Source of the DNA: Streptomyces sp. NBC_00654
GTDB lineage: Bacteria; Actinomycetota; Actinomycetes; Streptomycetales; Streptomycetaceae
Assembly: GCF_026341775.1 (NCBI RefSeq)
Contig: NZ_JAPEOB010000002.1
Location: forward strand, 186,001 to 250,000
Direction of reading: 5' to 3'
Length of the DNA: 64,000 bases
The translations under genes and the position numbers were made by a program. The notes below the pieces were generated by a model, which was given only the letters and a program-made list of their open reading frames with translations, was not told where the DNA came from and ran no database searches. Within the stretch, counting starts at the first letter, position 1. Each line of letters starts with the position of its first letter. Shown piece after piece: positions 8,807 through 18,172 of this stretch.

Positions 8807-9832
8807 TCAGGCGAGATGGCAGGCGACCTCGTGGCCCGGGTCCGTCGCGTCCGACGGGAGTCGCAGGTGTGGATCGGCCGTCGCACACCGCGCTTCGGCG
8901 ACGGGGCAGCGGGTGCGGAACCGGCAGCCGGACGGCACGTCGGCCGGGTCGGGGGCCTCGCCGGTCAGAACCTGCGGTGTCCCGGCCTTGCGGGGGTCCC
9001 GGTCGGGAACCACCGACAGCAGGGCCCGGGTGTAAGGGTGACGCGGAGCGCGGACCACTGTCTGCGCCGCGCCCTGCTCGACGATGCGGCCCAGGTACAT
9101 GACCGCGATGCGGTCCGCGAAGTGGGCTGCGGTGGAGAGGTCGTGAGTGATCATCAGGATTCCCATCCCGGGGTCGCGGCGCAGCGCGTCGAGGAGGGAG
9201 AGCACTCCGGCACGGACCGAGACGTCGAGCATGGACACGGGTTCGTCGGCGAGCAGCAGGTCAGGGCCGAGGACCAGTGCCGCGGCGATCGCCACGCGCT
9301 GACGCTGCCCGCCGGACAGCTCGTGCGGGTAGCGGTCGAGGAAGGCCCCCGCCGGCGCGAGGCCCGCCCGTTCCAGGGCCTCGGCGGCACGTCCGGCCCG
9401 GTCGCTCCGCGAACCGCCGATACCGTGGATGAGCATCGGTTCCACCAGCGTCTGGCTGACCCGGAACCGTGGATCCAGTGATTCGTAGGGATCCTGGTAG
9501 ATCATCTGCATCCGTCTGCGCAGGGGGCGCAACCTCCGTTCGGACAGGCCGGCGATCTCGGTTCCCTCCAGCTGGATCGAGCCGGAGGAAGGCGGGACCA
9601 TGCCGCTGATCGTCTGGATGGTCGTGGTCTTCCCGCAGCCGGACTCGCCGACCAGGGCGACCATCTCGCCGCGGGCCAGGCTGAGGCTGACTCCGTCGAC
9701 TGCGTGCACCCAGCGCCTTGTCCGGCGTGCCAGTACGTGGGTCAGGCCGCGACGCACGGGGTAGCGTGCCGCCAGTCCGTCCACTTCCAGCAGTGATTCC
9801 GCCGCTGGCCCCGCCGTGTGTGGCGTACTCAT
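8807..9832 (-). CDS. Oligopeptide/dipeptide ABC transporter ATPase (OppF/DppF type)
   Basis: This is a 341-residue ATP-binding protein. Walker A is GESGCGKTT, the signature is LSGGQRQR and Walker B ends in LLLADEP. The C-terminal part has the cysteine-containing oligopeptide-transporter extension (FRTRCP, then EVACHL). Its start at 9832 overlaps the stop of the other ATPase gene in ATGA, so both subunits are probably made together. It energises uptake of peptides delivered by the lipoprotein at 12766-14445. Confidence 0.95.
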   Translation of the reverse strand: MSTPHTAGPAAESLLEVDGLAARYPVRRGLTHVLARRTRRWVHAVDGVSLSLARGEMVALVGESGCGKTTTIQTISGMVPPSSGSIQLEGTEIAGLSERRLRPLRRRMQMIYQDPYESLDPRFRVSQTLVEPMLIHGIGGSRSDRAGRAAEALERAGLAPAGAFLDRYPHELSGGQRQRVAIAAALVLGPDLLLADEPVSMLDVSVRAGVLSLLDALRRDPGMGILMITHDLSTAAHFADRIAVMYLGRIVEQGAAQTVVRAPRHPYTRALLSVVPDRDPRKAGTPQVLTGEAPDPADVPSGCRFRTRCPVAEARCATADPHLRLPSDATDPGHEVACHLA

Positions 9833-10794
9833 TTCGCCCCCTGGAGTTCGTTGCGGTGACAGGCGGCACGGTGGTCCGGGCCGGTGGTACTCAGCGTTGG
9901 GCGCTCACTGTCGCACCGCTCCATCGGCACGTCGCACCGCGGCCGGAACGGGCAGCCGGCGATCACGGAGTCCAGCCGGGGCGGCCCCCCGGGGATCGTG
10001 GTGATCCGCTCCTCCCCGTAGAGGTCGGGTGTGGCGGCGAACAGCAGCCGGGTGTAGGGATGGCGGGCGGCATGGTAGAGATCGGCGACCGGCCCGTCCT
10101 CCACGATCTCGCCGCCGTACATGACGGCGGCCCGCTCACAGGTCTGGGCGACCACCGGCAGATCGTGCGTCACCAGAATCAGCGCGAGGCCCAGCTCGTC
10201 GCAGAGACGGGTCAGCAGTTCCAGGACCTGCGCCTGGACCATCACGTCCAGCGCGGTGGTCGGCTCGTCGGCGAGCAGGATCTTCGGCTCGCAGGCGAGG
10301 GCCATCGCGATCGCCGCGCGTTGGCGCATCCCGCCGGAGAACTCGTGCGGGTAGCGTTTCCCGGCCGCGGCGGGGATTCCGACCAGCTCCAGCAGTTCAC
10401 CGGCGCGGCCGCGGGCCCGAGCCCGGTCCGCGACGCCGTGGTGGACCATCGGTTCGGCGATCTGCCAGGCGACGGTCTTCATCGGGTTGAAGGCGTTCAT
10501 CGCGCCCTGGAACACCATGGCGATGTCCCGCCAGCGGAACGGGCGGACCGATTCCTCGCCGCCGCGCAGAATGTCGGTGCCGTTGATGCGGACCTCGCCC
10601 GCCACCGAGGCGGTCGGCGGCAACAGCCCCATCAGCGCCAGGATCGTCGTGGTCTTGCCGCACCCGGACTCGCCCACGAGGCCGAGCCGCTGCCCCGCGT
10701 CCAGGTCGAAGCTCACCCCGTTGACCGCGTGTACCCGGCCGCCGTGCTTCTGGTCGAACCAGACATGCAGGTCCCTGCACTCCAGAAGGCTCAT
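9829..10794 (-). CDS. Oligopeptide/dipeptide ABC transporter ATPase (OppD/DppD type)
   Basis: The protein has 321 residues from MSLLECRDLHV. Walker A is GESGCGKTT, the signature is FSGGMRQR and Walker B ends in ILLADEP. A C-terminal FRPRCD segment marks the oligopeptide/dipeptide subfamily. Start 10794 is chosen because it forms an ATGA overlap with the stop of the upstream permease; an upstream extension of the frame runs inside that permease. It should pair with the ATPase at 8807-9832 as a heterodimer. Confidence 0.95.
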   Translation of the reverse strand: MSLLECRDLHVWFDQKHGGRVHAVNGVSFDLDAGQRLGLVGESGCGKTTTILALMGLLPPTASVAGEVRINGTDILRGGEESVRPFRWRDIAMVFQGAMNAFNPMKTVAWQIAEPMVHHGVADRARARGRAGELLELVGIPAAAGKRYPHEFSGGMRQRAAIAMALACEPKILLADEPTTALDVMVQAQVLELLTRLCDELGLALILVTHDLPVVAQTCERAAVMYGGEIVEDGPVADLYHAARHPYTRLLFAATPDLYGEERITTIPGGPPRLDSVIAGCPFRPRCDVPMERCDSERPTLSTTGPDHRAACHRNELQGAK

Positions 10795-11744
10795 ATCGCG
10801 TCCTCGCCTCTTCCGATCAGCGGGCGCAGCCGCCAGCGGCGTACTGAGAGATGGGCAACCTTCAACCGGGGGTTGAGGGTGTCTTCGATGGCCTGGCCGA
10901 GCAGGAAGCAGCCGACGATCACCGCGGCGATCACGAATCCGTCCGGGACGATCGCCCACCAGGCTCCGGAGCTGATCGCGGTGCGCTGGAACGCGTTGTT
11001 CAGGATGGTTCCCCAGGTCGTCACGCCTGGGTCCTGCAGGCCCAGGAACGCCAGTGCTGTCTCCAGGTAGATCGCCACGGCCACGGTCAGCACGGTGTTG
11101 GCGACCAGGAGCGGTCCGACCTGCGGCAGGATGTGCCGTCCGATGATGCGGGCGTTGCCGGCGCCCAGTCCGCGCGTGCGTTTGATGTAGACACGCTCAC
11201 GGATCGACATGACCTGGGCTCGGATGATGCGGGCGGTGGAGGTCCACTCGAGGATGCCGATCACCATGATCACGTGGAACAGACTCGCCCCCCACACTTC
11301 GGCGATCACCATGGCGAGCACCAGGTCGGGAATGACCAGCAGGTAGTCCGTGATCCGCATCAGCGAGGTATCGACCCAGCCGCCGAAGTAACCGGACAGG
11401 ATCCCGAATCCTCCCCCGATCACCATGGAGATCAGGGTGGCGGCGAAGCCGACCAGCAGCGAGACACGCCCGCCCTGTATGAGTTCCGACAGCATGTCGA
11501 TGCCACCGTCGTCACAACCGAGCCAGTGCTGCGCCGACGGCGGGGCGTAGACCGCGCAGGTCTGCGCTGTCGCGCTGTACGGCGATATGTAGGGCCCGAT
11601 CACGGACAGAACGACGAAGAACACGATGACGGCAAGGCCCGCGACGGCGGCCTTGTGCTCACGCAACGCGGTGCGAAGGAAACCGCTCGGGTGTGGACCG
11701 ACGGCCTCCGCGCCGGGTGACGCCTTGCTGATCTGCACACTCAT
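10791..11744 (-). CDS. Oligopeptide ABC transporter permease (OppC/DppC type)
   Basis: This is a 317-residue inner-membrane permease. A first membrane segment lies near residues 32-52 (AVAGLAVIVFFVVLSV), followed by an extracytoplasmic loop with two cysteines and several further segments. The EAA-type cytoplasmic loop contains RTRGLGAGNARII. The gene starts in an ATGA overlap with the OppB-type permease and ends in another with the ATPase gene, so it belongs to one transcript. It forms half of the membrane channel. Confidence 0.94.
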   Translation of the reverse strand: MSVQISKASPGAEAVGPHPSGFLRTALREHKAAVAGLAVIVFFVVLSVIGPYISPYSATAQTCAVYAPPSAQHWLGCDDGGIDMLSELIQGGRVSLLVGFAATLISMVIGGGFGILSGYFGGWVDTSLMRITDYLLVIPDLVLAMVIAEVWGASLFHVIMVIGILEWTSTARIIRAQVMSIRERVYIKRTRGLGAGNARIIGRHILPQVGPLLVANTVLTVAVAIYLETALAFLGLQDPGVTTWGTILNNAFQRTAISSGAWWAIVPDGFVIAAVIVGCFLLGQAIEDTLNPRLKVAHLSVRRWRLRPLIGRGEDAI

Positions 11745-12706
11745 CGCTGGATCCTCGGGTCGAGTCGGGCGTAGACCAGGTCGGCGAGGAAGTTCAGGAG
11801 GATCACCGAGACGGTCAGGATCAGGAATCCGCCTTGCAGCATGGGGTAGTCCCGCTGGCTGATTGCGGTGTACATGGCCAGGCCGATACCGGGCCAGCTG
11901 AAGAGCACCTCGATCAGCACGGCGCCGCCGACGATGTATCCGAGGTCCAGAGCGATCAGCGTGACCATCGGCAGCATCGCGTTGCGCGCCGCATGCCTCC
12001 AGACGATGCGCCGGGCCGGCAGGCCCTTGGCCCGCGCGGTCAGGACGTAGTCCTCTCCGAGGATCTCCAGCATCGACGAGCGTACGACCAGTGTGTAGCC
12101 GCCGTAGGCGGTGAGCATCAGCGTGACGACCGGCAGGATCGCGTGTGTACCGATGTCACCCAGGTGTTGCCAGAACGGCGCGGGCTCGAAGAGGAACTCG
12201 TTCATCATCCCGCCCGACGGAAGGACGCCGGCGAAAAGGATCAGGAGCACCAGACCGATCCACTGGCTGGGCAGCGCGTACGCGAAGATCGCCAGGTTCG
12301 TACTCAGGTGATCGGCTGCTGACGCGCGCCGCCAGGCAGAGACGACTCCCGCGAGGACGCCCGCGACGATCGCGGCGACGGTACCGGCCAGCACCAACGG
12401 CACCGTGTTCATCAGGTCCGCGACCAGCAGTTCGCGCACCGGCTGCCGATGGGCGAACGACATGCCCATGTCCCCGTGGCAGAGGTTGCGCAAATAGATC
12501 AGATACTGCTCCCATTTCGATTTGTCCAGCCCGAATTCCACGGTCAGCGCGTGCTTGAGCTGGGGGCTGGCGTGCGGCACCCGGGCCAAGTTCGTCACCG
12601 CGTCACCCGGCAGCACGCGAAAGAGGAAGAAGTTGGTCGTCACCGCCACGAAGATCGTGGTCAGCGCGAACGCCGCTCTCTTCAGCAGATGTTCCGTGCG
12701 GTTCAC
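11741..12706 (-). CDS. Oligopeptide ABC transporter permease (OppB/DppB type)
   Basis: This 321-residue permease starts at a GTG preceded by GGGGGAGG. It has the N-terminal membrane segment followed by FFLFRVLPGD, typical of this subfamily, and an EAA loop with TARAKGLPARRI. About six membrane segments can be drawn. It follows the binding-protein gene by 59 bases and overlaps the next permease by four. Confidence 0.94.
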   Translation of the reverse strand: MNRTEHLLKRAAFALTTIFVAVTTNFFLFRVLPGDAVTNLARVPHASPQLKHALTVEFGLDKSKWEQYLIYLRNLCHGDMGMSFAHRQPVRELLVADLMNTVPLVLAGTVAAIVAGVLAGVVSAWRRASAADHLSTNLAIFAYALPSQWIGLVLLILFAGVLPSGGMMNEFLFEPAPFWQHLGDIGTHAILPVVTLMLTAYGGYTLVVRSSMLEILGEDYVLTARAKGLPARRIVWRHAARNAMLPMVTLIALDLGYIVGGAVLIEVLFSWPGIGLAMYTAISQRDYPMLQGGFLILTVSVILLNFLADLVYARLDPRIQR

Positions 12707-12765
12707 AGGCCTCCCCCTTCAGCCGGGGAGTGGGTGAGCCGACTCCGCATGTCGTGGCTCATCGC

Positions 12766-14445
12766 TCACCCGACCCGGTGGACGGTCTGGAACGGGATCT
12801 TCGAGGTTGCCGAGAACGAACTGCCCTCGATCATCGGCAGGTCGGTCCAGGACGCGGAGTGCGCCTCGATCGAATCCGGATAGTCCAGCACCAGGTACAA
12901 ATGCTCCCGGGCGGCGGTCTGTTGCATTTGATGGACGATCCGCTGCCGGACCGCCGGGTTCATCGCCGTGGCCTGCTTCGCGTACAGCCCGTCCCAGGAC
13001 TTGGTGCAGTACCCGGTGTCGTTGAGGCTGTACCGGGACCGGCAGGTCAGATAGGAGAGCATCCCGTCCGGGTCCGTCGTGAGCGAGAAGCCCCACATCG
13101 CGGCCTCGAAACTCTGGTACTTCTTGGCGAAGAGGGCCTCATTGGCAGCGGAGGCGTCCATGTGCTTCGGGACGAGCCGGACGCCGATCTTCTTGAAGCC
13201 GGCCTGAATGATCAGGAACGAGCGGGCCCCGTACCCGTTGGTGATGCTGGCGGGCATGATCACGGTGTACGACATCGGGTGGCCGTTCGCGATCCGGATC
13301 TTGTCGGGCCCCATGCGGTATCCGGCTTCGTCCAGGAGACGGTTCGCCGCGGCCGGGTCGTACGGGGTCGGCTTGATCGTCGGGTCGCTCCAGTGCCCGG
13401 TCGACGGCGGGATGATCGACGCCCCGGGCCGGCCGAAGCCGAGCAGTGCCGTCCTGACGATCGCGTTCCTGTCGATCGCTCGGTCGAATGCCTGCCTGAC
13501 CAGCGGGTCGACCAGCTCACGGTGGTCGGCCGCCTGATTCGGGTTCGCGTTGAGGATGAAGTCGTCGAACGCCGCTCCGGGGGCTGACGCCACGACGAGG
13601 CCCGCCGATTTCAGCGCGGCCACCGAAGTCGGCGCCACCGACTGCACCCCGTCGAGACGGCCGTTCTTCAGTGCGGTGATCATCGCGTCGTCGGTGTCGA
13701 AGAACTGCAGACCGAGTCCGTCGATGTGCGGGGCGGGGCCGTAGTACCGCAGGTTGCGCTTCAGCAGTGCGATGCGGCCCTGGGCGTACTTGACCAGGGT
13801 GAACGGGCCGCCGGAAACGACCGGTGCCGGATTGGTGAAGGTGAGCAGGCCCTTGCCGTCGCCGGCCGCGAACCGCGCCCATATGTGCTCGGGCAGGATC
13901 TGTATGCCCGACATCTGGGCGAGGACGTTGGCGACCGGCCGGGAGTACTTCAGCACCAGGGTGTTGGGATCGGGTGCGGTGGCGCTCTCCATGTAGGCGA
14001 CGTAGCCTGCCAGGCTGCCCGTGGGGCCTTCCTGGTGCTTGATAACCGTTTCGAAGGTCCAGGCCGCGTCCGCGGCTGTCAGTGGTTCGCCGTCGGACCA
14101 TTTCGCGCCGGGCTCGGTGTGGAACGTCCAGGTCTTTCCGTCCGGCGACATCTGCCAGCTGTCGGCGAAGTCCGGCACGGTCTTCAGCGCGGGGTCGACC
14201 TGGACCAGGGACGGATAGATGTTCTCGAAGACCGCGTACGACGACGAGTTCACGGCGACGAACGGGTTCATCGAGTCGATCGGTTCGGTGCCGCCGAGCC
14301 GGAAGACGTTCGGGGTGGCCGAACTGTTGCAGGCGGCGCTGAAGCAGAGGGCCATCACGACGGCGACGGCAACGCCACTTCGCCGCAAGCGGCTCGGTCC
14401 ACGTGACCGGGCAGGGCAAGGAGCGAGGGTGCGTCTGAATCTCAT
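12766..14445 (-). CDS. Peptide-binding lipoprotein of ABC transporter (SBP family 5)
   Basis: The 559-residue protein has an arginine-rich N-terminus, a hydrophobic stretch and the lipobox-like FSAAC with Cys39, so it should be lipid-anchored outside the membrane. Family 5 features follow: IDSMNPF near the start, then WTFHTEPGAKWSDGEPLTA. Start 14445 is preceded by GAGGTGATG; the longer frame to 14610 runs into the gap with no better site. It heads the transporter genes and determines which peptides enter. The fold gives no clue to chirality of the substrate. Confidence 0.94.
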   Translation of the reverse strand: MRFRRTLAPCPARSRGPSRLRRSGVAVAVVMALCFSAACNSSATPNVFRLGGTEPIDSMNPFVAVNSSSYAVFENIYPSLVQVDPALKTVPDFADSWQMSPDGKTWTFHTEPGAKWSDGEPLTAADAAWTFETVIKHQEGPTGSLAGYVAYMESATAPDPNTLVLKYSRPVANVLAQMSGIQILPEHIWARFAAGDGKGLLTFTNPAPVVSGGPFTLVKYAQGRIALLKRNLRYYGPAPHIDGLGLQFFDTDDAMITALKNGRLDGVQSVAPTSVAALKSAGLVVASAPGAAFDDFILNANPNQAADHRELVDPLVRQAFDRAIDRNAIVRTALLGFGRPGASIIPPSTGHWSDPTIKPTPYDPAAANRLLDEAGYRMGPDKIRIANGHPMSYTVIMPASITNGYGARSFLIIQAGFKKIGVRLVPKHMDASAANEALFAKKYQSFEAAMWGFSLTTDPDGMLSYLTCRSRYSLNDTGYCTKSWDGLYAKQATAMNPAVRQRIVHQMQQTAAREHLYLVLDYPDSIEAHSASWTDLPMIEGSSFSATSKIPFQTVHRVG

Positions 14446-14579
14446 GGGGACATCACCTCGGGTACGGGTGGGAGTGGAGATCCTGTGGTCCTGCGGGGAG
14501 GGGGACGCGACCGCTGCGGTGTCGGTGCTCGGCGATCCGGTGACGCTCGTCGCGTCGGAGGGGTCGTCCGGTTCCGGTC

Positions 14580-15953
14580 TCAGGGGGTGAACGACCGGTA
14601 CAGAGCGCACCCGGAGTGTGTGGCGCGGGTCGCGGTGCCGCCGATCACGGTGTCGAACCGCAGACGCTCCGGTGACCGTTCGTCCGCGCCGATCCGGAAG
14701 CTGCCGTCCGGCAGTTGGGTGAGCACCTGCTCGTCACCGTCGCCCATACAGGCCCACAGCCCGCCGTCGCGTGCGAGGACGCGCAGGCCGGGCAGCCAGG
14801 GGTTGTGACAGCGGTAGTGGCCGACGATCGGCTCCCACGCCGGAGGCGGGGGGTCGGCGCGAGGAGGCTCCTCGTCGTACGGCAGAACGGTGAGTTCGGG
14901 GACCGGCTCTCCCGCAGCTTCGGCGCGTACGGCGGCGAGAGCGTGCAGCGCTGCTTCCTGCCAGGGGCCGGGCCCGTTGGCAAGGACGACGGCTCCGATC
15001 CCCGCGTCGAGGTCGCAGGCGACCGCCGAGTAGTAGCCGATCATTCCACCGGAATGCCAGACATGACGGCGCCCGTCGATCTCGCCCGTCCTGATGCCCA
15101 GGCCGTAGGAGCAGCCGAGGTCGTCGTCGACGGCGATCGCGGGGAGGAACATCTCGTCCCGGCCGCGGTCCGACAGCAGGCGGCCGGTGCCCGTACCGAG
15201 CAGAAGTCTCAGCCAAGCCGTCATGTCCAGCGCGGTGGCGGCGATGCTGCCGTCCGCGGTGGCGGTTTCGAGCCAGGTCGCGGGTATCAGACCCTCGGTC
15301 GGGACCGGGGCACCGGCGCCGGAGCGCGGTTCGTAGCCCACCGCCAGCCGGGGCCGCACCTCGTCGGTGATCGCTGGTACCGAGGACGTCATGCCCAGCG
15401 GAGCCAGCAGGAACTCTCTCAGAATCTGGTGGTAGGGCCGCTCGTGGACGGCTTCCAGGACAAGGCCCAGCGCCTTGTAGCCGACGTTGGAGTAGTGGAA
15501 CCAGGTCCCCGGTGGGGACGTCGCCTCAGTTTCGCGCAGCGACCAGACCTCGAACGCCGCTTCCCCCGAGAAGTCCGAGCCCTCGATGATCCCCGCGGTG
15601 TGCGTCATCAGGTGCCGTACGGTGGCGGGGGCGAAGCGCGAGCGCACCCGGAACCACGGCAGGTACCGGGCCACCGGCTGATCGAGGTCGATCAGCCCCG
15701 CGTCCTGGGCCTGCAGCAGCAGCGCACAGGTGAATCCTTTCGAGACCGAGCCGATCTCGAAGAGCGTGTCGGCGGTGACCGGCCGCCCGGCGGCGACGTC
15801 GGCGAGCCCGTGCGCGCTCGACGCCAGGACACCGGTGCGGTCGGTCACGGCCATCGACAGCCCGGCGGCGAACGGCGCTTCGCGCAATGCTCGCTCGGCA
15901 CTCCCGACGGCCTTGAGGGGCGATGGTGCCGGTGGATGGGACATGGAGTTCAT
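14580..15953 (-). CDS. Serine hydrolase of the beta-lactamase/D-aminopeptidase family (S12)
   Basis: This is a 457-residue S12-family protein. The active-site motif SVSK lies at 69-72, the tyrosine motif YSN at 154-156 and the third motif as HSGG near residue 300. The family includes class C beta-lactamases, D-Ala-D-Ala carboxypeptidases, D-aminopeptidases and esterases; motif reading cannot tell them apart. No signal peptide is visible. It starts the operon, about 134 bases before the binding-protein gene. ATG 15944 is an alternative start. Together with the racemase module, hydrolysis of D-residue peptides or amides is a reasonable hypothesis. Confidence 0.9.
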   Translation of the reverse strand: MNSMSHPPAPSPLKAVGSAERALREAPFAAGLSMAVTDRTGVLASSAHGLADVAAGRPVTADTLFEIGSVSKGFTCALLLQAQDAGLIDLDQPVARYLPWFRVRSRFAPATVRHLMTHTAGIIEGSDFSGEAAFEVWSLRETEATSPPGTWFHYSNVGYKALGLVLEAVHERPYHQILREFLLAPLGMTSSVPAITDEVRPRLAVGYEPRSGAGAPVPTEGLIPATWLETATADGSIAATALDMTAWLRLLLGTGTGRLLSDRGRDEMFLPAIAVDDDLGCSYGLGIRTGEIDGRRHVWHSGGMIGYYSAVACDLDAGIGAVVLANGPGPWQEAALHALAAVRAEAAGEPVPELTVLPYDEEPPRADPPPPAWEPIVGHYRCHNPWLPGLRVLARDGGLWACMGDGDEQVLTQLPDGSFRIGADERSPERLRFDTVIGGTATRATHSGCALYRSFTP

Positions 15954-16926
15954 AGCGGGATCACCCTGTTCAGCGAGTACGAATCGGGTCCGATGGCGTT
16001 GCGGCTGTGTGTCGCCGTGTATGAGCGGCGCTGATGTCCGGAAGCAGCACCGGCTGCGGGGGCAGCAGGTGCAGTCCCTGCCACGGGGAAAGTCTGGACC
16101 GGTGGGTACGCGTCTTCGTTGGAGGCGATTTCAGAAGTTCCTTCGGAGCCTTGTGGAATCGGCCAAACGGCAGTGGCGCTGCCCGTGCCGGATGGAGGTG
16201 CTCGCCGGCGGCGGTGTGGTCAGCGGGCAGCCGGATCCCCCAGCGGCCCGGCCCGGCAACTTTCGGGCTGGGCCCAGTTGGCCGAGCAGGCCCCGGTCAG
16301 GACGTCGACAGAGTGCTCGCCACCGGCGAGGGATACAACCGGCCCGCCCACCACAACGTCGGCACCGAACCCCGCAGGACGGGCTGACGAGCGACGTCGA
16401 GGATCAGCACACTGAACGCATGCGATACGAGGAGAAAGGGAAGCTCACCGCCGCGAGAGTCTTCATCCCGGTGGCCATACTTGTCGCTTCACCGGTGCTG
16501 CGCATAGCCGGAGCACCGATCCGCCGCCGCTGCCTTCACTACGTCTACCGGGATGAGGCACCACTCATCCTGGAAATGAGCAAGGCCGCAGCAGTATCCA
16601 CTGGTTCGTTGTCACCAGCCGCCTCCTCGATTGGCTCTGCCGGCCCACAGAGTCGCTCGCGCGACTTATCTCACGCCGAGGTTGAACGGCAGGCATGGAT
16701 CTCCCGGACTTGCTGCGTCGTCGAACGCTCCGATCGTCGGCACACCCTCGTTGGTGAACGCCAGGGGATGTTCCGGCATGGGCCTTGGACCCTGATCCTG
16801 GACGGACGGACACTGGATCCGAGGATCTGAGAACGGCTGTCCCGTGTTCATGAAGCGCCAGGAAACCCGGCGATGAGCACGGGAGACGAACTCGCCGTGC
16901 TTCGGTCGTTTCTCCGCCGCCGCAGG
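15954..16926. other. Non-coding or degraded stretch
   Basis: No intact gene is supported over about 970 bases. A minus-strand frame at 16666-16851 reads as 61 residues with an unusually protein-like segment (PLAFTNEGVPTIGAFDDA) and could be a fragment of a lost gene, but the family was not recognised. The promoter of the peptide operon probably lies in 15954-16100. Confidence 0.4.
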
Positions 16927-17511
16927 TCAAGGATCACTTCGGTGCCGGCCCGCGTACATCCGTTCATAGATCTGTTCCACCACCGACTGTTTCCTGGAGT
17001 TGTACTCCATCGCGTAGCAGGCGCCGGGCGCGGCGGCTGCCTTCGCTTGCGCGTACAACTCGCGGTCGTCCGGGTGTGACCGCAGCCAGTCCCGAAACAT
17101 CAGGTGCCGCGAGAGTTCGGGCGTGCCGGGTCCGAACACATGAAGATTCACGCGCGGTTGCGCAAGTCGGAGCATGCGATGCTCGTGCCACCACGGCTCG
17201 CGTACCGTGAGGTCGTAGCCGAGTGCGGTGAGTTGTGGAACGTATGTTTCCTCCCGGCGCGGGTCCCTGACGGTGAGGTCGATGTCGATGACGTCCTTGG
17301 CCGCGAGGCCCGGCACCGCGGTGGAACCCACGTGGGCGATTTCGAGGGCCCTGTCCCCCAGCGCCTCCGCGATCCGGGCCTCAAGGGCCGTATACCGGCC
17401 GGGCCATTCCTCGTCGTACGGAACCACCTCGATGTGCTCAACCGTCGGGGCGCCGTGTACCCAGGGGTTTCCTTCTTCCGCCTGCACCGGTTCCCGGTCG
17501 TCGTTCGCCAT
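16927..17511 (-). CDS. GrpB-family (nucleotidyltransferase-like) protein
   Basis: The protein has 194 residues. It carries the GrpB/UPF0157 landmarks VVPYDEEWP, HVGSTAVPGLAAKDVIDIDL with the metal-site DID pattern, and the end motif YNSRKQSVVEQIYERM. The family adopts a nucleotidyltransferase fold; the substrate is generally unknown. ATG 17511 is preferred to the long upstream extension, which has Pro- and Gly-rich composition. It stands alone, with no clear operon partner. Confidence 0.9.
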   Translation of the reverse strand: MANDDREPVQAEEGNPWVHGAPTVEHIEVVPYDEEWPGRYTALEARIAEALGDRALEIAHVGSTAVPGLAAKDVIDIDLTVRDPRREETYVPQLTALGYDLTVREPWWHEHRMLRLAQPRVNLHVFGPGTPELSRHLMFRDWLRSHPDDRELYAQAKAAAAPGACYAMEYNSRKQSVVEQIYERMYAGRHRSDP

Positions 17512-18172
17512 CTGATCGACCCTACTGGAGGGCACCGTGGCGGAGCACGCGGTGCGGTGCCAGGGATGCCGCCCCGGAGCCGGCCCAGGATTCGGGTGAA
17601 GGCCACATCCGCTCCCACCGGCGCCGGGGCACCCTGGTGGCACGGCCGGATCTGCGACACGGCGCCTGTCGGGTGCCCGCCACCACCGCACAGTGGACGA
17701 ATCCGCCTGCTATGAGACCGCGTTGGACCCGAGGCGGGCGAGGCCGGTTTCCTTGCCATGGTCCACGCGGTTGCCGTCGGCACGCCGGCGTCCGGCCGTC
17801 CGGCGAGACGCGCGGGCTGCGCGCCGACGCCTCACCGGAGGTGATTGCCCGCAGCTCACCGTCCTCGGCCGCGTAGACCTCAGTAGACAGCTGTGAACGG
17901 CCTTGTTCTCGGCGGTGTCACGTACGTCGGTCGGCAGCATCGCGGTCTTCTTCGCGTTACGTCGGCGCGGGGTGTCGCCCGACACCCCGCGCCGACGGCG
18001 TTCCTACTCATCCACTGCTGTCGGAGGACTGCCGCAGGGCCGCTCGACAGCCCGGTTCCCCTCGGTCACCGGCCTTCTTCCGCTGTGCGCCCGGTATCCG
18101 GCGGGCTCCGCTCACCCGTTCCAAGGCCTGCGGGACGCGCCCCGAACCTTCCGGTGACATGGCTTGGTCGGC
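17512..18172. other. Intergenic stretch with hairpin
   Basis: No gene is supported between the GrpB-like gene and the end of the FAD oxidoreductase. The only strong structure is the hairpin at 17960-17997. Confidence 0.5.
17960..17997. terminator. Strong hairpin downstream of FAD oxidoreductase
   Basis: Perfect 18-base arms, CGTCGGCGCGGGGTGTCG and its complement, are separated by two bases. It lies about 175 bases beyond the minus-strand oxidoreductase stop and may end that transcript. There is no U-tract, as is usual in Streptomyces. Confidence 0.6.

Noticed and set aside
16666..16851. 61-residue minus-strand frame with PLAFTNEGVPTIGAFDDA
   Set aside because: Protein-like but short, unrecognised and without ribosome site; noted only as a possible fragment.
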